Of a stretch of DNA of 64,000 nucleotides, positions 38,135 through 46,971 are shown piece by piece; position 1 is the first letter of the stretch, and every line of letters begins with the position of its first letter. A model generated the notes under the pieces. That model ran no database searches. It was not told the origin of the DNA and saw only the letters and a program-made list of their open reading frames with translations. Origin of the DNA: Methylosinus sp. Sm6 (lineage in GTDB: Bacteria; Pseudomonadota; Alphaproteobacteria; Rhizobiales; Beijerinckiaceae); assembly GCF_019802345.1 (NCBI RefSeq), contig NZ_JAINDZ010000009.1:62001-126000 (forward strand), given 5' to 3'. A program made the translations under genes and the position numbers.

Positions 38135-38698
38135 ATGTCGTCCTCTTGTCGTGCCGTTGTCATTCTCGCCGTCGCCGTCGCCGCCACAACTGCTTGAGCA
38201 GCCGAGCAAAGCTTCGGCGCCAATCCTCAATTCGGCATCAATCCTCTGACGAGCGGGGCGAGTGGAGGCTCCGACTCGCCCCAGGCCAATCCGGCTGCAT
38301 CCGTCGCGCGCTCGGGAGTTGTCGCCGTCAGCCTCTCCGGCACGATCAAGTCAAACGTGCCGCCGGTAGCTTCGCGCAAGCTGTACTGTAGCTTATCCAT
38401 CCGCTCGACTGGAGCAAGCTACAATTCCCGCAATGCGTTCATTCCGGCCGTGATTTCCGGCAGCAACTTTGCCTGCTCGGCCAAGCTGGCTTACAAATGG
38501 CAGATCGAGCCGACTACGGAACGCCTCGCGGCGAGCGCCGCCGTCACTGCCGCCGACTCGTCGATCCCGATCTCGGACATGGTCCAGGCGAACATCGGTT
38601 TCACAGGCAACTTCATCGGCTACAACTTCCCAAACACATCGCCCTTCCCCGCCAATAACGCGACGACGACACTGTCGGCCACCGGCCTCGTATTCTGA
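38135..38698 (+). pseudogene. Secreted protein gene with one in-frame TGA in the signal peptide
   Basis: From ATG 38135 (GGAG eight bases before) the frame gives a good signal peptide (CRAVVILAVAVAATTA), then TGA at 38195-38197, then AAEQSFGANPQFGINPL and 160 further residues to TGA 38696-38698. The remainder is intact: ARSGVVAVSLSGTIKSNVPP, KLYCSLSI, FACSAKLAYKW, SDMVQANIGFTGNFIGYNF. Two cysteines are conserved in spacing with a small exported beta-rich protein, but no family is recognised. The stop lies at the expected signal-peptidase site, so no secreted product can form unless the codon is read through. Confidence 0.7.
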
Positions 38699-38810
38699 CT
38701 TGCGGCGAAACCCGCCGGCGCTTTCCGCCTCGGCCTTCGAGGCAGAGCGACTTTTCCGCGCAGCGGCGCCCGCGCCAGCGCGGATCAAAAAACTGCAGAA
38801 GCGCGCTATA

Positions 38811-40136
38811 ATGCGACGCATGACCGCGCTCCCTCGTCTCTCCTCGCGCCGGCTCGGCGCGCTTCTCGCCCTGGCGGCGCTGCTCCTGTTGAGCGCCGCC
38901 GACGCCGCGCGCGCGCAGGATCCGTTCGGCGATTTGCTGCACGGCCTGTTCGGCGGCGGGCAGGCCCCGCGGCAGGCGCGTCGACCGCCGAGCGACGAGA
39001 GCCCGCGCATGCGGCGCCTCGTGCCGCATCGCGAATATGGCGCCCCGGCCTATTGGCGCGGCCAGACGCGCTCCGCCAAAAAAGCCAAGCCTCAGCAGCC
39101 GACCGACCCCAACGCCCCGAGCTTTCAGGTCGTGGCGATCGGCGACACGCTCGGCCAGCAGCTCGCCGACGGGCTCGACGAAGCCTTCGCCGACCGTCCC
39201 GACGTGCGCATCCTCCATCGCGGCAAGGAGAGCTCGGGCCTCGTGCGCGATGATTTCTTCGACTGGCCGAAAGCCGTGCGCGAGCTGCTCGCGGGCGGCG
39301 AGAAGATCGACGTCGCGGTGGTCATGATCGGCAGCAACGACCGCCAGGCGATCCACGAAGGCGGACAGAGCTTCGAGCCGCTCTCGCCGCTCTGGCGCCA
39401 GCACTATGCCGCGCGCGTGGACGCCATCCGCGCCGCCTTCAAGGAGAAGAAGATTCCGCTCGTCTGGGTCGGCCTGCCGGTGACCAAGAACGAGCATTTC
39501 TCGGCGGATATGGCCAAGCTCAACGATATTTATCGCGACCGCGCGACGCTCGACGGCGCGCCCTTCATCGACATCTGGGAGGCTTTCGCCGACGAGCGCA
39601 ATCAATATCAGGCCTTCGGTCCCGACATCAACGGCCGCATCGTGAAGCTGCGCGCCGGCGACGGCGTGCATTTCACCGACGTCGGCGCGCGCAAGGTCGC
39701 GCATTTCGTCGAAGGCGAGATCAGGCACGCAATCGAGGCGATGCGCCAGCCGGCCCCGCCTCAGGCCGCGCCGGCGGCGCCGGAGGCGGCCGCGCCGGCG
39801 GGCGAAGCGGATACGCCTGCCGAAGGACCGCAGCAGGCCGCCGAACCCGCGCCGCAGATCGTCGCGCCCGGCGCGCCCATTCCGGTCGCGGCGCCGACCC
39901 TGCCCGACCGGCCGGCGATCGGCCCGATTCAGCCGCTGACGGCGACGGTCGCCGCCGAGGGCGAGCTCGCGCGGCGCAACCGGCCCGCCGCCCCGCCTGC
40001 AGACGCCCGCGGAGCCGCCGCCCGCGCCCTGGTCGATCACATTTATGTGGAAGGCGGCGACCAGCCGACCCATCCGGGCCGCGCCGATGATTTCGCCTGG
40101 CCGAAGCGCGCGCCGAACCAGGCGCAGCCGCATTGA
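38811..40136 (+). CDS. SGNH/GDSL-like protein (DUF459), exported
   Basis: 441 residues. A signal peptide (LGALLALAALLLLSAADAARA) precedes a Pro/Arg-rich linker and the SGNH-like domain: block I region VVAIGDTLGQQLADGL, block III-like VAVVMIGSNDRQAI, PLVWVGLPV, and a C-terminal DGVHFTDVGARKVAHFVE with the Asp-x-x-His pair. The canonical GDS serine is replaced by GDT here, which may affect catalysis. An Ala/Pro-rich tail of about 130 residues follows. ATG 38811 and 38820 are both possible. DUF459 proteins are periplasmic and common in Rhizobiales. Confidence 0.85.
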   Translation: MRRMTALPRLSSRRLGALLALAALLLLSAADAARAQDPFGDLLHGLFGGGQAPRQARRPPSDESPRMRRLVPHREYGAPAYWRGQTRSAKKAKPQQPTDPNAPSFQVVAIGDTLGQQLADGLDEAFADRPDVRILHRGKESSGLVRDDFFDWPKAVRELLAGGEKIDVAVVMIGSNDRQAIHEGGQSFEPLSPLWRQHYAARVDAIRAAFKEKKIPLVWVGLPVTKNEHFSADMAKLNDIYRDRATLDGAPFIDIWEAFADERNQYQAFGPDINGRIVKLRAGDGVHFTDVGARKVAHFVEGEIRHAIEAMRQPAPPQAAPAAPEAAAPAGEADTPAEGPQQAAEPAPQIVAPGAPIPVAAPTLPDRPAIGPIQPLTATVAAEGELARRNRPAAPPADARGAAARALVDHIYVEGGDQPTHPGRADDFAWPKRAPNQAQPH

Positions 40137-40342
40137 GCGCGGGCCTGCCGACTTGCTTCGGACAGGGTGACGTCCGCCGTGCGGGCAATGAGGATTTTCG
40201 TCAAATCGCCGCATCCTCATAAAGCGCGGATTCGAGCTGCCCGCGAGGAATGCCGAGACGTCGCCCTCCGGCGCGGAACGCCGGCGGGCCAGCCGCATTT
40301 TTCTCCCGCATTGCCAACCCTCGGCTATGTAAGGAGAATATC

Positions 40343-40951
40343 ATGGCCCATTGTTTGCGCGCGGGGGCGGCCGCCCTCGTTCTCGCGCTTTGTGGCGCGG
40401 GCTCCTCCGCGCAGGCGTTCGAAAATCCGCTGGCGCTGCTCTTCGGCGGCGGCGGCTCCCGCGTCTCGTATGGCGACGCGCATCTTTCCGGCGATTACGG
40501 CTCCGGGACGCGGTCGGTGGTCGAGGATCCGACGCGCAGCCGTCCGGGAACCATCACCGTCGACACGCGCAACCGCTATCTCTATCTGTCGATGAACGAC
40601 GGACACGCCATCCGCTATGGCGTCGGCGTCGGGCGCCCGGGCTTCACCTGGCGCGGCCACACCCATATCGGCCGCAAGGAATCCTGGCCGAACTGGACGC
40701 CGCCCTCCGCCATGCTGCGGCGCCGGCCGGATCTGCCGCGTCATATGGTCGGCGGCGCCAATAATCCGCTCGGCGCGCGCGCCATGTATCTCTACTCGGG
40801 CAAGCGCGACACCATGTTCCGCATCCATGGCTCGAACGAGCCCTGGACGATCGGCCAGGGCGTGTCCTCTGGCTGCATCCGCATGATGAACGGCGACGTG
40901 ACCGATCTCTATAATCGCGTGAAGGTCGGAACGAACGTCAACGTTCTGTGA
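40343..40951 (+). CDS. L,D-transpeptidase (YkuD domain), exported
   Basis: 202 residues. A signal peptide (AGAAALVLALCGAGSSAQA) is followed by the YkuD domain from about residue 70: ITVDTRNRYLYLSMNDGHAIRYGVGVG, the NNPLGARAMYLY segment, catalytic HGSNEPWTIG and SSGCIRMMNGDV with the nucleophile cysteine. Such enzymes form 3-3 cross-links in peptidoglycan or attach proteins to it. AAGGAG at 40331-40336 supports ATG 40343. A second family member is at 62118-62681. No terminator was seen before the convergent gltD unit. Confidence 0.93.
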   Translation: MAHCLRAGAAALVLALCGAGSSAQAFENPLALLFGGGGSRVSYGDAHLSGDYGSGTRSVVEDPTRSRPGTITVDTRNRYLYLSMNDGHAIRYGVGVGRPGFTWRGHTHIGRKESWPNWTPPSAMLRRRPDLPRHMVGGANNPLGARAMYLYSGKRDTMFRIHGSNEPWTIGQGVSSGCIRMMNGDVTDLYNRVKVGTNVNVL

Positions 40952-40999
40952 GCGAGCGCGATCGGGCGGCGGCCGGCTCGCCGTCGCCGCCCGCCTTCG

Positions 41000-41200
41000 T
41001 CAACCCACGCAGTATATACTGGTCGTCGTCGTCATGGCGATCTCCAGGACGACCCACGCGCCGATCAGAATCCAAGCCAGGCGCTGCTTCTTCTGCCCAT
41101 AGAGATAGGCGCCTGCGAGCGGCAGGGTCAACAGCACATAGGGAAGGGTCGAGTTTCCGATATTCTCGCAGTACCAGATTGCCGTCGGCATGTTGACCAT
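41000..41200 (-). CDS. Small membrane protein coupled to gltD
   Basis: 66 residues with two helices: STLPYVLLTLPLAGAYLYG and LAWILIGAWVVLEIAMTTT, linked by a short basic loop (QKKQR). Its ATG at 41200 shares one base with the gltD stop (TGATG), so it is likely translated by re-initiation. A second ATG is at 41191. Family and function are unknown. Confidence 0.6.
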   Translation of the reverse strand: MVNMPTAIWYCENIGNSTLPYVLLTLPLAGAYLYGQKKQRLAWILIGAWVVLEIAMTTTTSIYCVG

Positions 41201-42618
41201 CACCTCGGTAGGTTGGTGTCGCCCATCAGAAAAGCGTCGACCGCGGCCGCGCATTGCCGGCCTTCGCGGATCGCCCAGACGACGAGCGACTGTCCACGCC
41301 GCATATCTCCGCACGCGAACAGTTTTTCGCGCGACGCCGAATAGGTGTTCGTGTCCGCCGCGACATTGCCGCGCCCGTCGAGCGCGACGCCGAGCGTCTC
41401 CAGCAGCCCCTCGCGCACCGGCGAGACGAAGCCCATGGCGAGCAGCACCAGATCGGCGGGGAGCGTGAAGGCGCTGCCGACGATAGGCTGCATCTTGGCG
41501 TCGACGCGCTCGCAGCGCAAACCGGTCACCACGCCGTCGCGACCGATGAACTCGCGCGTCATCACCGCGAAATCGCGCGCCGAGCCCTCCTCGTGCGAGG
41601 ATGAGGTGCGCATCTTCAGCGGCCAGTCCGGCCAGGTGACGAGCTTGTTCTCCTTCTCGGGCGGACGCGGCATGATCTCGAGCTGCGTCACCGACAGAGC
41701 GCCCTGGCGCACCGACGTGCCGATGCAATCCGAGCCGGTGTCGCCGCCGCCGATGACGACGACATGCTTGCCCGAGGCGAGAATGGGTTCATTGGTCGCG
41801 AGCGGCTCGCCGGAGACGCGGCGGTTCTGCTGCGGCAGGAAATCCATGGCGAAATGCACGCCGCGCAGCTCGCGGCCGCGAATCGGCAGATCGCGCGGCT
41901 GCTCGGCGCCGCCGGCGAGAACGACCGCGTCATGCGTCGCGACCAGCTCGTCCGCGGCGAAATCGACGCCGACATGCACGCCATAGTGGAAGACGACGCC
42001 CTCGGCCTCCATCTGCGCGACGCGGCGGTCGATCAGCTGCTTCTCCATCTTGAAATCGGGAATGCCGTAGCGCAGCAGGCCGCCCGCCTTGGCGTGCTTC
42101 TCATAGACATGCGCCTCATGACCGGCGCGCGCGAGCTGCTGCGCCGCCGCGAGGCCGGCGGGACCGGAGCCGACGATGGCGATGCGCTTGCCGGTCTTGC
42201 GCTTCGGCGGCTCGGGCGTGACCCAGCCCGCCTCGAAGCCGCGGTCGACGATCGCGCATTCGATGGTTTTGATGGTGACCGGCTGATCGATGAGATTCAG
42301 CGTGCAGGAGGCCTCGCAGGGCGCGGGGCAGACGCGGCCAGTGAATTCGGGAAAATTATTGGTCGAGTGCAGATTGGCGAGCGCCCGGCGCCAGTCGCCG
42401 TGATAGACGAGGTCGTTCCAGTCCGGGATCTGATTATTGACCGGGCAGCCATTGTGGCAGAACGGAATGCCGCAATCCATGCAGCGCGCGGCCTGGTTGC
42501 GCGTCGCCTCTTCCGAAAGCGCGATGACGAATTCGTCGTAATGGCGGATGCGGTCGGCGGCCGGCTTATACTTGCGGTCCTGCCGGTCGATCTCGAGAAA
42601 ACCCGTCACCTTGCCCAT
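41200..42618 (-). CDS. gltD: Glutamate synthase small subunit (NADPH-dependent)
   Basis: Supplies electrons from NADPH through FAD to the large subunit for glutamate formation. 472 residues from ATG 42618. The Cys-rich N-terminal domain has [17 protein letters not shown] and [11 protein letters not shown]; the FAD site is [17 protein letters not shown]; the NAD(P) site is [16 protein letters not shown]; the C-terminal motif is [14 protein letters not shown]. gltB is not adjacent, which is less usual. It is followed by the coupled 66-residue membrane protein and preceded by ilvE on the same strand. Confidence 0.95.
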   Translation of the reverse strand: MGKVTGFLEIDRQDRKYKPAADRIRHYDEFVIALSEEATRNQAARCMDCGIPFCHNGCPVNNQIPDWNDLVYHGDWRRALANLHSTNNFPEFTGRVCPAPCEASCTLNLIDQPVTIKTIECAIVDRGFEAGWVTPEPPKRKTGKRIAIVGSGPAGLAAAQQLARAGHEAHVYEKHAKAGGLLRYGIPDFKMEKQLIDRRVAQMEAEGVVFHYGVHVGVDFAADELVATHDAVVLAGGAEQPRDLPIRGRELRGVHFAMDFLPQQNRRVSGEPLATNEPILASGKHVVVIGGGDTGSDCIGTSVRQGALSVTQLEIMPRPPEKENKLVTWPDWPLKMRTSSSHEEGSARDFAVMTREFIGRDGVVTGLRCERVDAKMQPIVGSAFTLPADLVLLAMGFVSPVREGLLETLGVALDGRGNVAADTNTYSASREKLFACGDMRRGQSLVVWAIREGRQCAAAVDAFLMGDTNLPR

Positions 42619-42725
42619 ATCGTCGCCAACCTTGCGGCCGAGGCCGCTCGCTCGCGAGCGTCGCGAGACGCTCCACCCTCTATCCAATTCCTAACATGAA
42701 GCCGGAAGCCGCACGACGGCAAATT

Positions 42726-43613
42726 CTACGCCGCGCTCGCCTTCGGAACCACCTCGCGCGCATAATCCTCGACCATCTGCCGCGACAGCGCGCCGGGCGT
42801 GAAGCGATAGGGCCCCGCTTCGGCGACCGGAGTCACCTCGGCGCCGGTGCCGCAGATGAAGCACTCGCTGAACTCGGGCAGCTCCTCCGGCATGATGCGC
42901 CGCTCGACCACCTCGATCCCGCGGCGCTGCGCGAGATCGATCACCGTGCGGCGGGTGATGCCGTCGAGGAAGCAGTCGGCGATCGGCGTGTGCAGCACGC
43001 CCTCCTTGACGAAGAACACATTGGCGCCGGTGCATTCGGCGACGCGGCCCTGCCAGTCCAGCATCAGCGCATCGGCATAGCCGCGCCGCTCGGCCCGATG
43101 CTTGGAGATGGTGCAGATCATGTAGAGGCCGGCTGCCTTGGCCAGCGAGGGCGCGGTCTGCGGATCGGGACGGCGATAGTCCGCGATGTCGAGGCGAATG
43201 CCTTTCATCTTGGTCTCGACGTCGAACATGCTCGGCCAGTCCCACACCGCGATCGCCACATGAATGGTCGAGTTCTGCGCCGCGACGGCCATCATCTCGC
43301 TGCCGCGCCAGGCCACGGGACGGACATAGCAGCTCGAAAAGCCGTTGATGTCGACGACGGCCTTCTTGGCCGCGTCGAGCTCGGCGACGCTGTAGGGAAT
43401 TTCGAAATCGAGAATCTGCGCCGAGCGGCGGAAGCGCTCGGAATGCTCGGTCGACTTGAAGATCACGCCGCCATAGGCGCGCTCGCCCTCGAACACGCTG
43501 GAGCCATAGTGCAGGCCGTGCGAGAGCACATGCAGCTTGGCGTCGCGCCAGGGGAGAAGCGCCCCATCATACCATATGTGGCCGTCGCGCTGATCGAAGG
43601 GCAGGACCGACAT
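42726..43613 (-). CDS. ilvE: Branched-chain amino acid aminotransferase
   Basis: PLP fold-type IV enzyme catalysing the last step of Leu, Ile and Val synthesis. 295 residues from ATG 43613, which follows GGAG. Typical segments are HVLSHGLHYGSSVFEGERAY, YVRPVAWRGSEMM, the region EVTPVAEAGPYRF and ECTGANVFFVKEGVLHTP. The PLP lysine is probably in KAAGLYMICTISKHRAERRGYADALML. A D-amino-acid or 4-amino-4-deoxychorismate function is possible for this fold but less likely. Confidence 0.9.
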   Translation of the reverse strand: MSVLPFDQRDGHIWYDGALLPWRDAKLHVLSHGLHYGSSVFEGERAYGGVIFKSTEHSERFRRSAQILDFEIPYSVAELDAAKKAVVDINGFSSCYVRPVAWRGSEMMAVAAQNSTIHVAIAVWDWPSMFDVETKMKGIRLDIADYRRPDPQTAPSLAKAAGLYMICTISKHRAERRGYADALMLDWQGRVAECTGANVFFVKEGVLHTPIADCFLDGITRRTVIDLAQRRGIEVVERRIMPEELPEFSECFICGTGAEVTPVAEAGPYRFTPGALSRQMVEDYAREVVPKASAA

Positions 43614-43862
43614 TGGAGTCTCCGCTGGGCTATGATCGCCACTCTGTCCAAGACCACTAGCCACGCGCCAGAAATATGTCAATATAGCTGACGTAAGAGC
43701 GATGACGCGCCATGTCGTCGAAGGGCGTCGCGGAATGAGCAAGCCTATGTTTCTCGACTCGCTTTTTCATCCTTTCGAAGCTTCTGCGCCGCTCTCGAAA
43801 GCAAGGGCGTGTTCCTCTCCCATAGGGAGAGAGCAGCCGGCGGACATAGCGCGGGCGCGAAT

Positions 43863-44420
43863 GTGAAGACGATCGTCGAACGCAAGCTCGTCAAGGGAGC
43901 GGCGGCTCCGCCAGCGGCGGGCCGCGCTCAGACGGAGGTCCAGAACGAGCCGATGGTCGATTTCATCGAGCTGTTCTTCTTCGCCTATCGCGACTTCGTC
44001 GGCGACGCCGACCGTCTCCTCGAAAATTACGGCTTCGGCCGCGCGCATCACCGGGTGCTGCATTTCGTCAGCCGCAGGCCGGGACTTCCCATCGCCGCCC
44101 TGCTCGACATCCTGAAGATCACCAAGCAAAGCCTCAACCGCGTGCTGAAGCAATTGCTCGACGCCGGCTTCGTCGAGGCGCGGCCCGGCGCCATCGACCG
44201 GCGCCAGCGGCTCCTGTTCGCGACTGCGAACGGCGCGCGGCTGGCGCAGGAGCTCGCCGCGCTCCAATCGGAGCGGTTCCGCCGCGTGTTCGGCGAGCTG
44301 CCGCCGGACGCGCAGGACGCGGCCGCCGATTTTCTGCTGGCGATGGTCAATTCCTCGGACCGCGAGCGGGTGCGCGCGCATCTCTCGCCGCGCCGCCGGC
44401 GGCGGGACGAGATCGCATGA
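43863..44420 (+). CDS. MarR-family transcriptional regulator
   Basis: 185 residues from GTG 43863. The winged-helix part has HHRVLHFVSRRPGLPIAALLDILKITKQSLNRVLKQLLDAGFVEARPGAIDRRQRLLFATANG, with the DRRQR wing motif. A Pro/Ala-rich stretch precedes it. The true start is uncertain: ATG 43953 (MVDFIELFFFAYRDF) is close to where homology begins. The stop overlaps the response-regulator ATG, so the MarR protein and the two-component pair are made together. A short repeat (CTCTCCCATAGGGAGAG) lies upstream at 43818. Confidence 0.85.
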   Translation: MKTIVERKLVKGAAAPPAAGRAQTEVQNEPMVDFIELFFFAYRDFVGDADRLLENYGFGRAHHRVLHFVSRRPGLPIAALLDILKITKQSLNRVLKQLLDAGFVEARPGAIDRRQRLLFATANGARLAQELAALQSERFRRVFGELPPDAQDAAADFLLAMVNSSDRERVRAHLSPRRRRRDEIA

Positions 44421-45199
44421 GCGTCGCCGCTGCAGCTGCGCCGCCTGAGGATCGCGCGCGGCGGCATATTCTCGTCGTCGACGACGACAAGCGCATCCGC
44501 ACCCTGCTCACCCGCTATCTCCTCGCCGAAGGCTATCTGGTCAGCGCCGCCGCCGACGCCGCCGAAGCCATGGCGCGGCTCGCCGACATGGCCTTCGACC
44601 TCATCGTGCTCGATGTGATGATGCCGGGCGAGAGCGGGATCGACTTCGCGCGCCGGCTGCGGCGGGAGCCCGAACCGCTGCGCTCCGCGCCGATCCTGAT
44701 GCTGACCGCGCTCGGAGAGACGCGCGACCGGATCGAAGGGCTGGAGGCCGGCGTCGACGATTATCTCGCCAAGCCGTTCGAGCCGCGCGAATTGTCGCTG
44801 CGCGTTGCCGGCATATTGCGGCGGACGATCCGCTCCGACCGGCCGCGCGGCGTGACGGCGGTGCGCTTCGGCGCCTTTTTCTTCGACCTCGAAAAGGGCC
44901 GATTGCTGGAGCATAACCGCATCGTCCATCTGACGACACGCGAAAGCGAGATGCTGACCGCGCTTTCGCTCGAAGCGGGCGCGATCCTGCCACGGCGACG
45001 GTTGGCGCAGCGCGCGGTCGATGGCAAGATCGAGTCCGCGGGCGAGCGCAGCGTCGATGTCGAGATCGCGCGGCTGCGCCGCAAGATCGAGCGCGACGAG
45101 GGCGGCCCGCGCCATCTGCAGACGATCCGCGGCCGCGGCTATCGGCTATGGGTCGACGAGATGATCGGCGAGGACGAGGAAAACGGAAGCACGCCATGA
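44417..45199 (+). CDS. OmpR-family response regulator
   Basis: 260 residues. The receiver domain has the acidic cluster VVDDD (20-24), phosphoacceptor D66 in LIVLDVMMPG, the T in LMLTALG and the lysine in DYLAKPFEP. The C-terminal winged helix ends RRKIERDEGGPRHLQTIRGRGYRLW. It overlaps both neighbours (ATGA), and is paired with the kinase downstream. Confidence 0.93.
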   Translation: MSVAAAAAPPEDRARRHILVVDDDKRIRTLLTRYLLAEGYLVSAAADAAEAMARLADMAFDLIVLDVMMPGESGIDFARRLRREPEPLRSAPILMLTALGETRDRIEGLEAGVDDYLAKPFEPRELSLRVAGILRRTIRSDRPRGVTAVRFGAFFFDLEKGRLLEHNRIVHLTTRESEMLTALSLEAGAILPRRRLAQRAVDGKIESAGERSVDVEIARLRRKIERDEGGPRHLQTIRGRGYRLWVDEMIGEDEENGSTP

Positions 45200-46563
45200 C
45201 CTTAGCTCTTCCCGCTCCGCTCGACGCGCCGCGCCGCCTGTGGCGCGGCTTCGCCGGCTGGCTGCATGAGCGCATGCCCAAAGGGCTGTACGCCCGCTCG
45301 CTGCTGATCGTGATCTTGCCGATCGTGCTGCTGCAATCGGCCGTGGCCTATTTCTTCATGGAACGCCATTGGCAGGCGGTGACCTCGCGTCTCTCCGCCG
45401 CCGTGGCGCGCGACGTCGCCGCGCTCGTCGATCTCTACGACGTCGTGCCGGAGGCGACGCGACGGGAGACGCTGCAGCGCATCGCCGGCATGGATCTCAA
45501 CGTCGAGCTGCATTTCCTACCCGAGGAGCCGCTGCCGCCGACGACCGGCAAGCCGTTCTTTTCGCTGCTCGACCACACGCTCTCACGCGAATTGTCGCGG
45601 CGCATCTCCCGCCCCTTCTGGATCGACACGGTCGGGCGCTCGCATGTGGTCGAGATTCGCGTCGGCCTCCCGGATGCGACGATGCGGATTCTCGCCAGCC
45701 GCACTTACGCCTATGCCTCGAATTCGGAGATTTTCTTCATCTGGACGGTGATCGCCTCGCTCGTCATCATCGCTATCGCCACTTCGTTTCTGCGCAATCA
45801 GATCCGTCCGATCCTGCGGCTGGCGCGGGCGGCGGAGGAATTCGGCAAGGGTCGCGAGGTGGACTTCAGCCCGCGCGGCGCGCGCGAGGTGCGCCAGGCC
45901 GGCGCCGCCTTCCTCGAGATGAAGCGCCGGGTCGAGCGCGCCATGGAACAGCGCAAGACCATGCTGAACGGCGTCTCGCATGATCTGCGCACCATCATCA
46001 CCCGCTTCAAGCTGTCGCTGGCGCTGATCGGCGAATCCCCCGAATCGGCCGAAATGAAGAAGGACGTCGCCGAGATGGAGCGCATGGTGGAGGGCTATCT
46101 CGCCTTCGCCCGCGGCGACGCCGGCGAGACGACGGAGATGGTCGACGTCGCCGCTCTGCTCGAGGAGATAAAGGGCGAATCGCAGCGGCTCGGGCTCGAG
46201 GCCGAGGCGCGCTTCTCCGGCCGTCCGCGAGCGGCGGTGCGGCCCGCGGCCTTCCGCCGCTGCCTCGCCAATCTCGTCGGCAACGCCCAGCGCTACGGCA
46301 AGCGCATCGCCCTCTCCGGCGTGAACGACGGCGTGCGCCTCGTCGTCCATATCGACGACGACGGACCCGGCATTCCCGAGGACAAGCGCGAGGACGCCTT
46401 CCGGCCGTTTTATCGGCTGGACGAATCACGCAATCAGGACGAGAGCCATTCGGGCCTCGGCCTCGCCATCGCGCGGGACATCGCCTATGCGCATGGCGGC
46501 GCGGTGAAGCTCGCCGAGTCGCCGCTCGGCGGCTTGCGCGCGACGGTTTCCCTGCCGGTGTGA
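45196..46563 (+). CDS. Sensor histidine kinase (EnvZ-like)
   Basis: 455 residues from ATG 45196, overlapping the regulator stop. Two helices (about 33-53, LIVILPIVLLQSAVAYFF; about 179-199, FIWTVIASLVIIAIATSF) bound a periplasmic sensor of about 125 residues. HAMP follows, then the H-box MLNGVSHDLRTIITRF with H262. The ATPase region has NLVGNAQRYGKR, DDDGPGIPED and GLGLAIARDIAYAHGG. The H-box has Ile where EnvZ-type kinases usually have Pro after SHDLRT. The stimulus is unknown. Confidence 0.92.
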   Translation: MTLALPAPLDAPRRLWRGFAGWLHERMPKGLYARSLLIVILPIVLLQSAVAYFFMERHWQAVTSRLSAAVARDVAALVDLYDVVPEATRRETLQRIAGMDLNVELHFLPEEPLPPTTGKPFFSLLDHTLSRELSRRISRPFWIDTVGRSHVVEIRVGLPDATMRILASRTYAYASNSEIFFIWTVIASLVIIAIATSFLRNQIRPILRLARAAEEFGKGREVDFSPRGAREVRQAGAAFLEMKRRVERAMEQRKTMLNGVSHDLRTIITRFKLSLALIGESPESAEMKKDVAEMERMVEGYLAFARGDAGETTEMVDVAALLEEIKGESQRLGLEAEARFSGRPRAAVRPAAFRRCLANLVGNAQRYGKRIALSGVNDGVRLVVHIDDDGPGIPEDKREDAFRPFYRLDESRNQDESHSGLGLAIARDIAYAHGGAVKLAESPLGGLRATVSLPV

Positions 46564-46579
46564 GCGCGTCCGGTCATCC

Positions 46580-46621
46580 GCCCTCACCCCGAGAAGCCCG
46601 CGCAGCGGGCGTCTCGAAGGG
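46580..46621. repeat. Intergenic repeat copy 2 (CCCTCACCCCGAGAAG...GTCTCGAAGG type)
   Basis: It starts CCCTCACCCCGAG, has a perfect hairpin GCCCGC-GCA-GCGGGC, and ends GTCTCGAAGG. It is related to 4201-4247 in order and ends. Confidence 0.65.
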
Positions 46622-46698
46622 GCGTCCGCAGCGCCTACTGAAGCATCCTTCGAGGCGATGCGCTTGCCGCGCGGCGCGGCGATCGAAGGCGAGCCGCG

Positions 46699-46911
46699 TC
46701 ACGACTCCGGCGGACAGGGAATCTCTCGCGTCACGCCTTCGAGAAAAGCCTTCATTCCCGCATTGGCGCGCAGGGGGCTCGGCTTCTTGTTCGCCTCGAA
46801 GGTCAGAAAGGTGACGATGCCGCGCGGATTTATGGCGATCACCTTGTATCGCTCCGATCCGCCCGTCGCATAGCATTTGCCCTCTTTGATGTCCTCGGCC
46901 GTCAGAGCCAT
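46699..46911 (-). CDS. Hypothetical protein, 70 residues
   Basis: Not recognised. MALTAEDIKEGKCYATG at the start is followed by a beta-rich core (RYKVIAINPRGIVTFLTFEA) and a tail with LRANAGMKAFLEGVTREIPCP. No signal peptide or membrane helix. AAGGAG precedes ATG 46911 at good spacing, which is the main support for it being a gene. Confidence 0.65.
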   Translation of the reverse strand: MALTAEDIKEGKCYATGGSERYKVIAINPRGIVTFLTFEANKKPSPLRANAGMKAFLEGVTREIPCPPES

Positions 46912-46971
46912 GATCGGTTCTCCTTTCGCGTTCGACGCTCGACGCCGTTCCGCAAGAGCCGTGCCGAAAGC

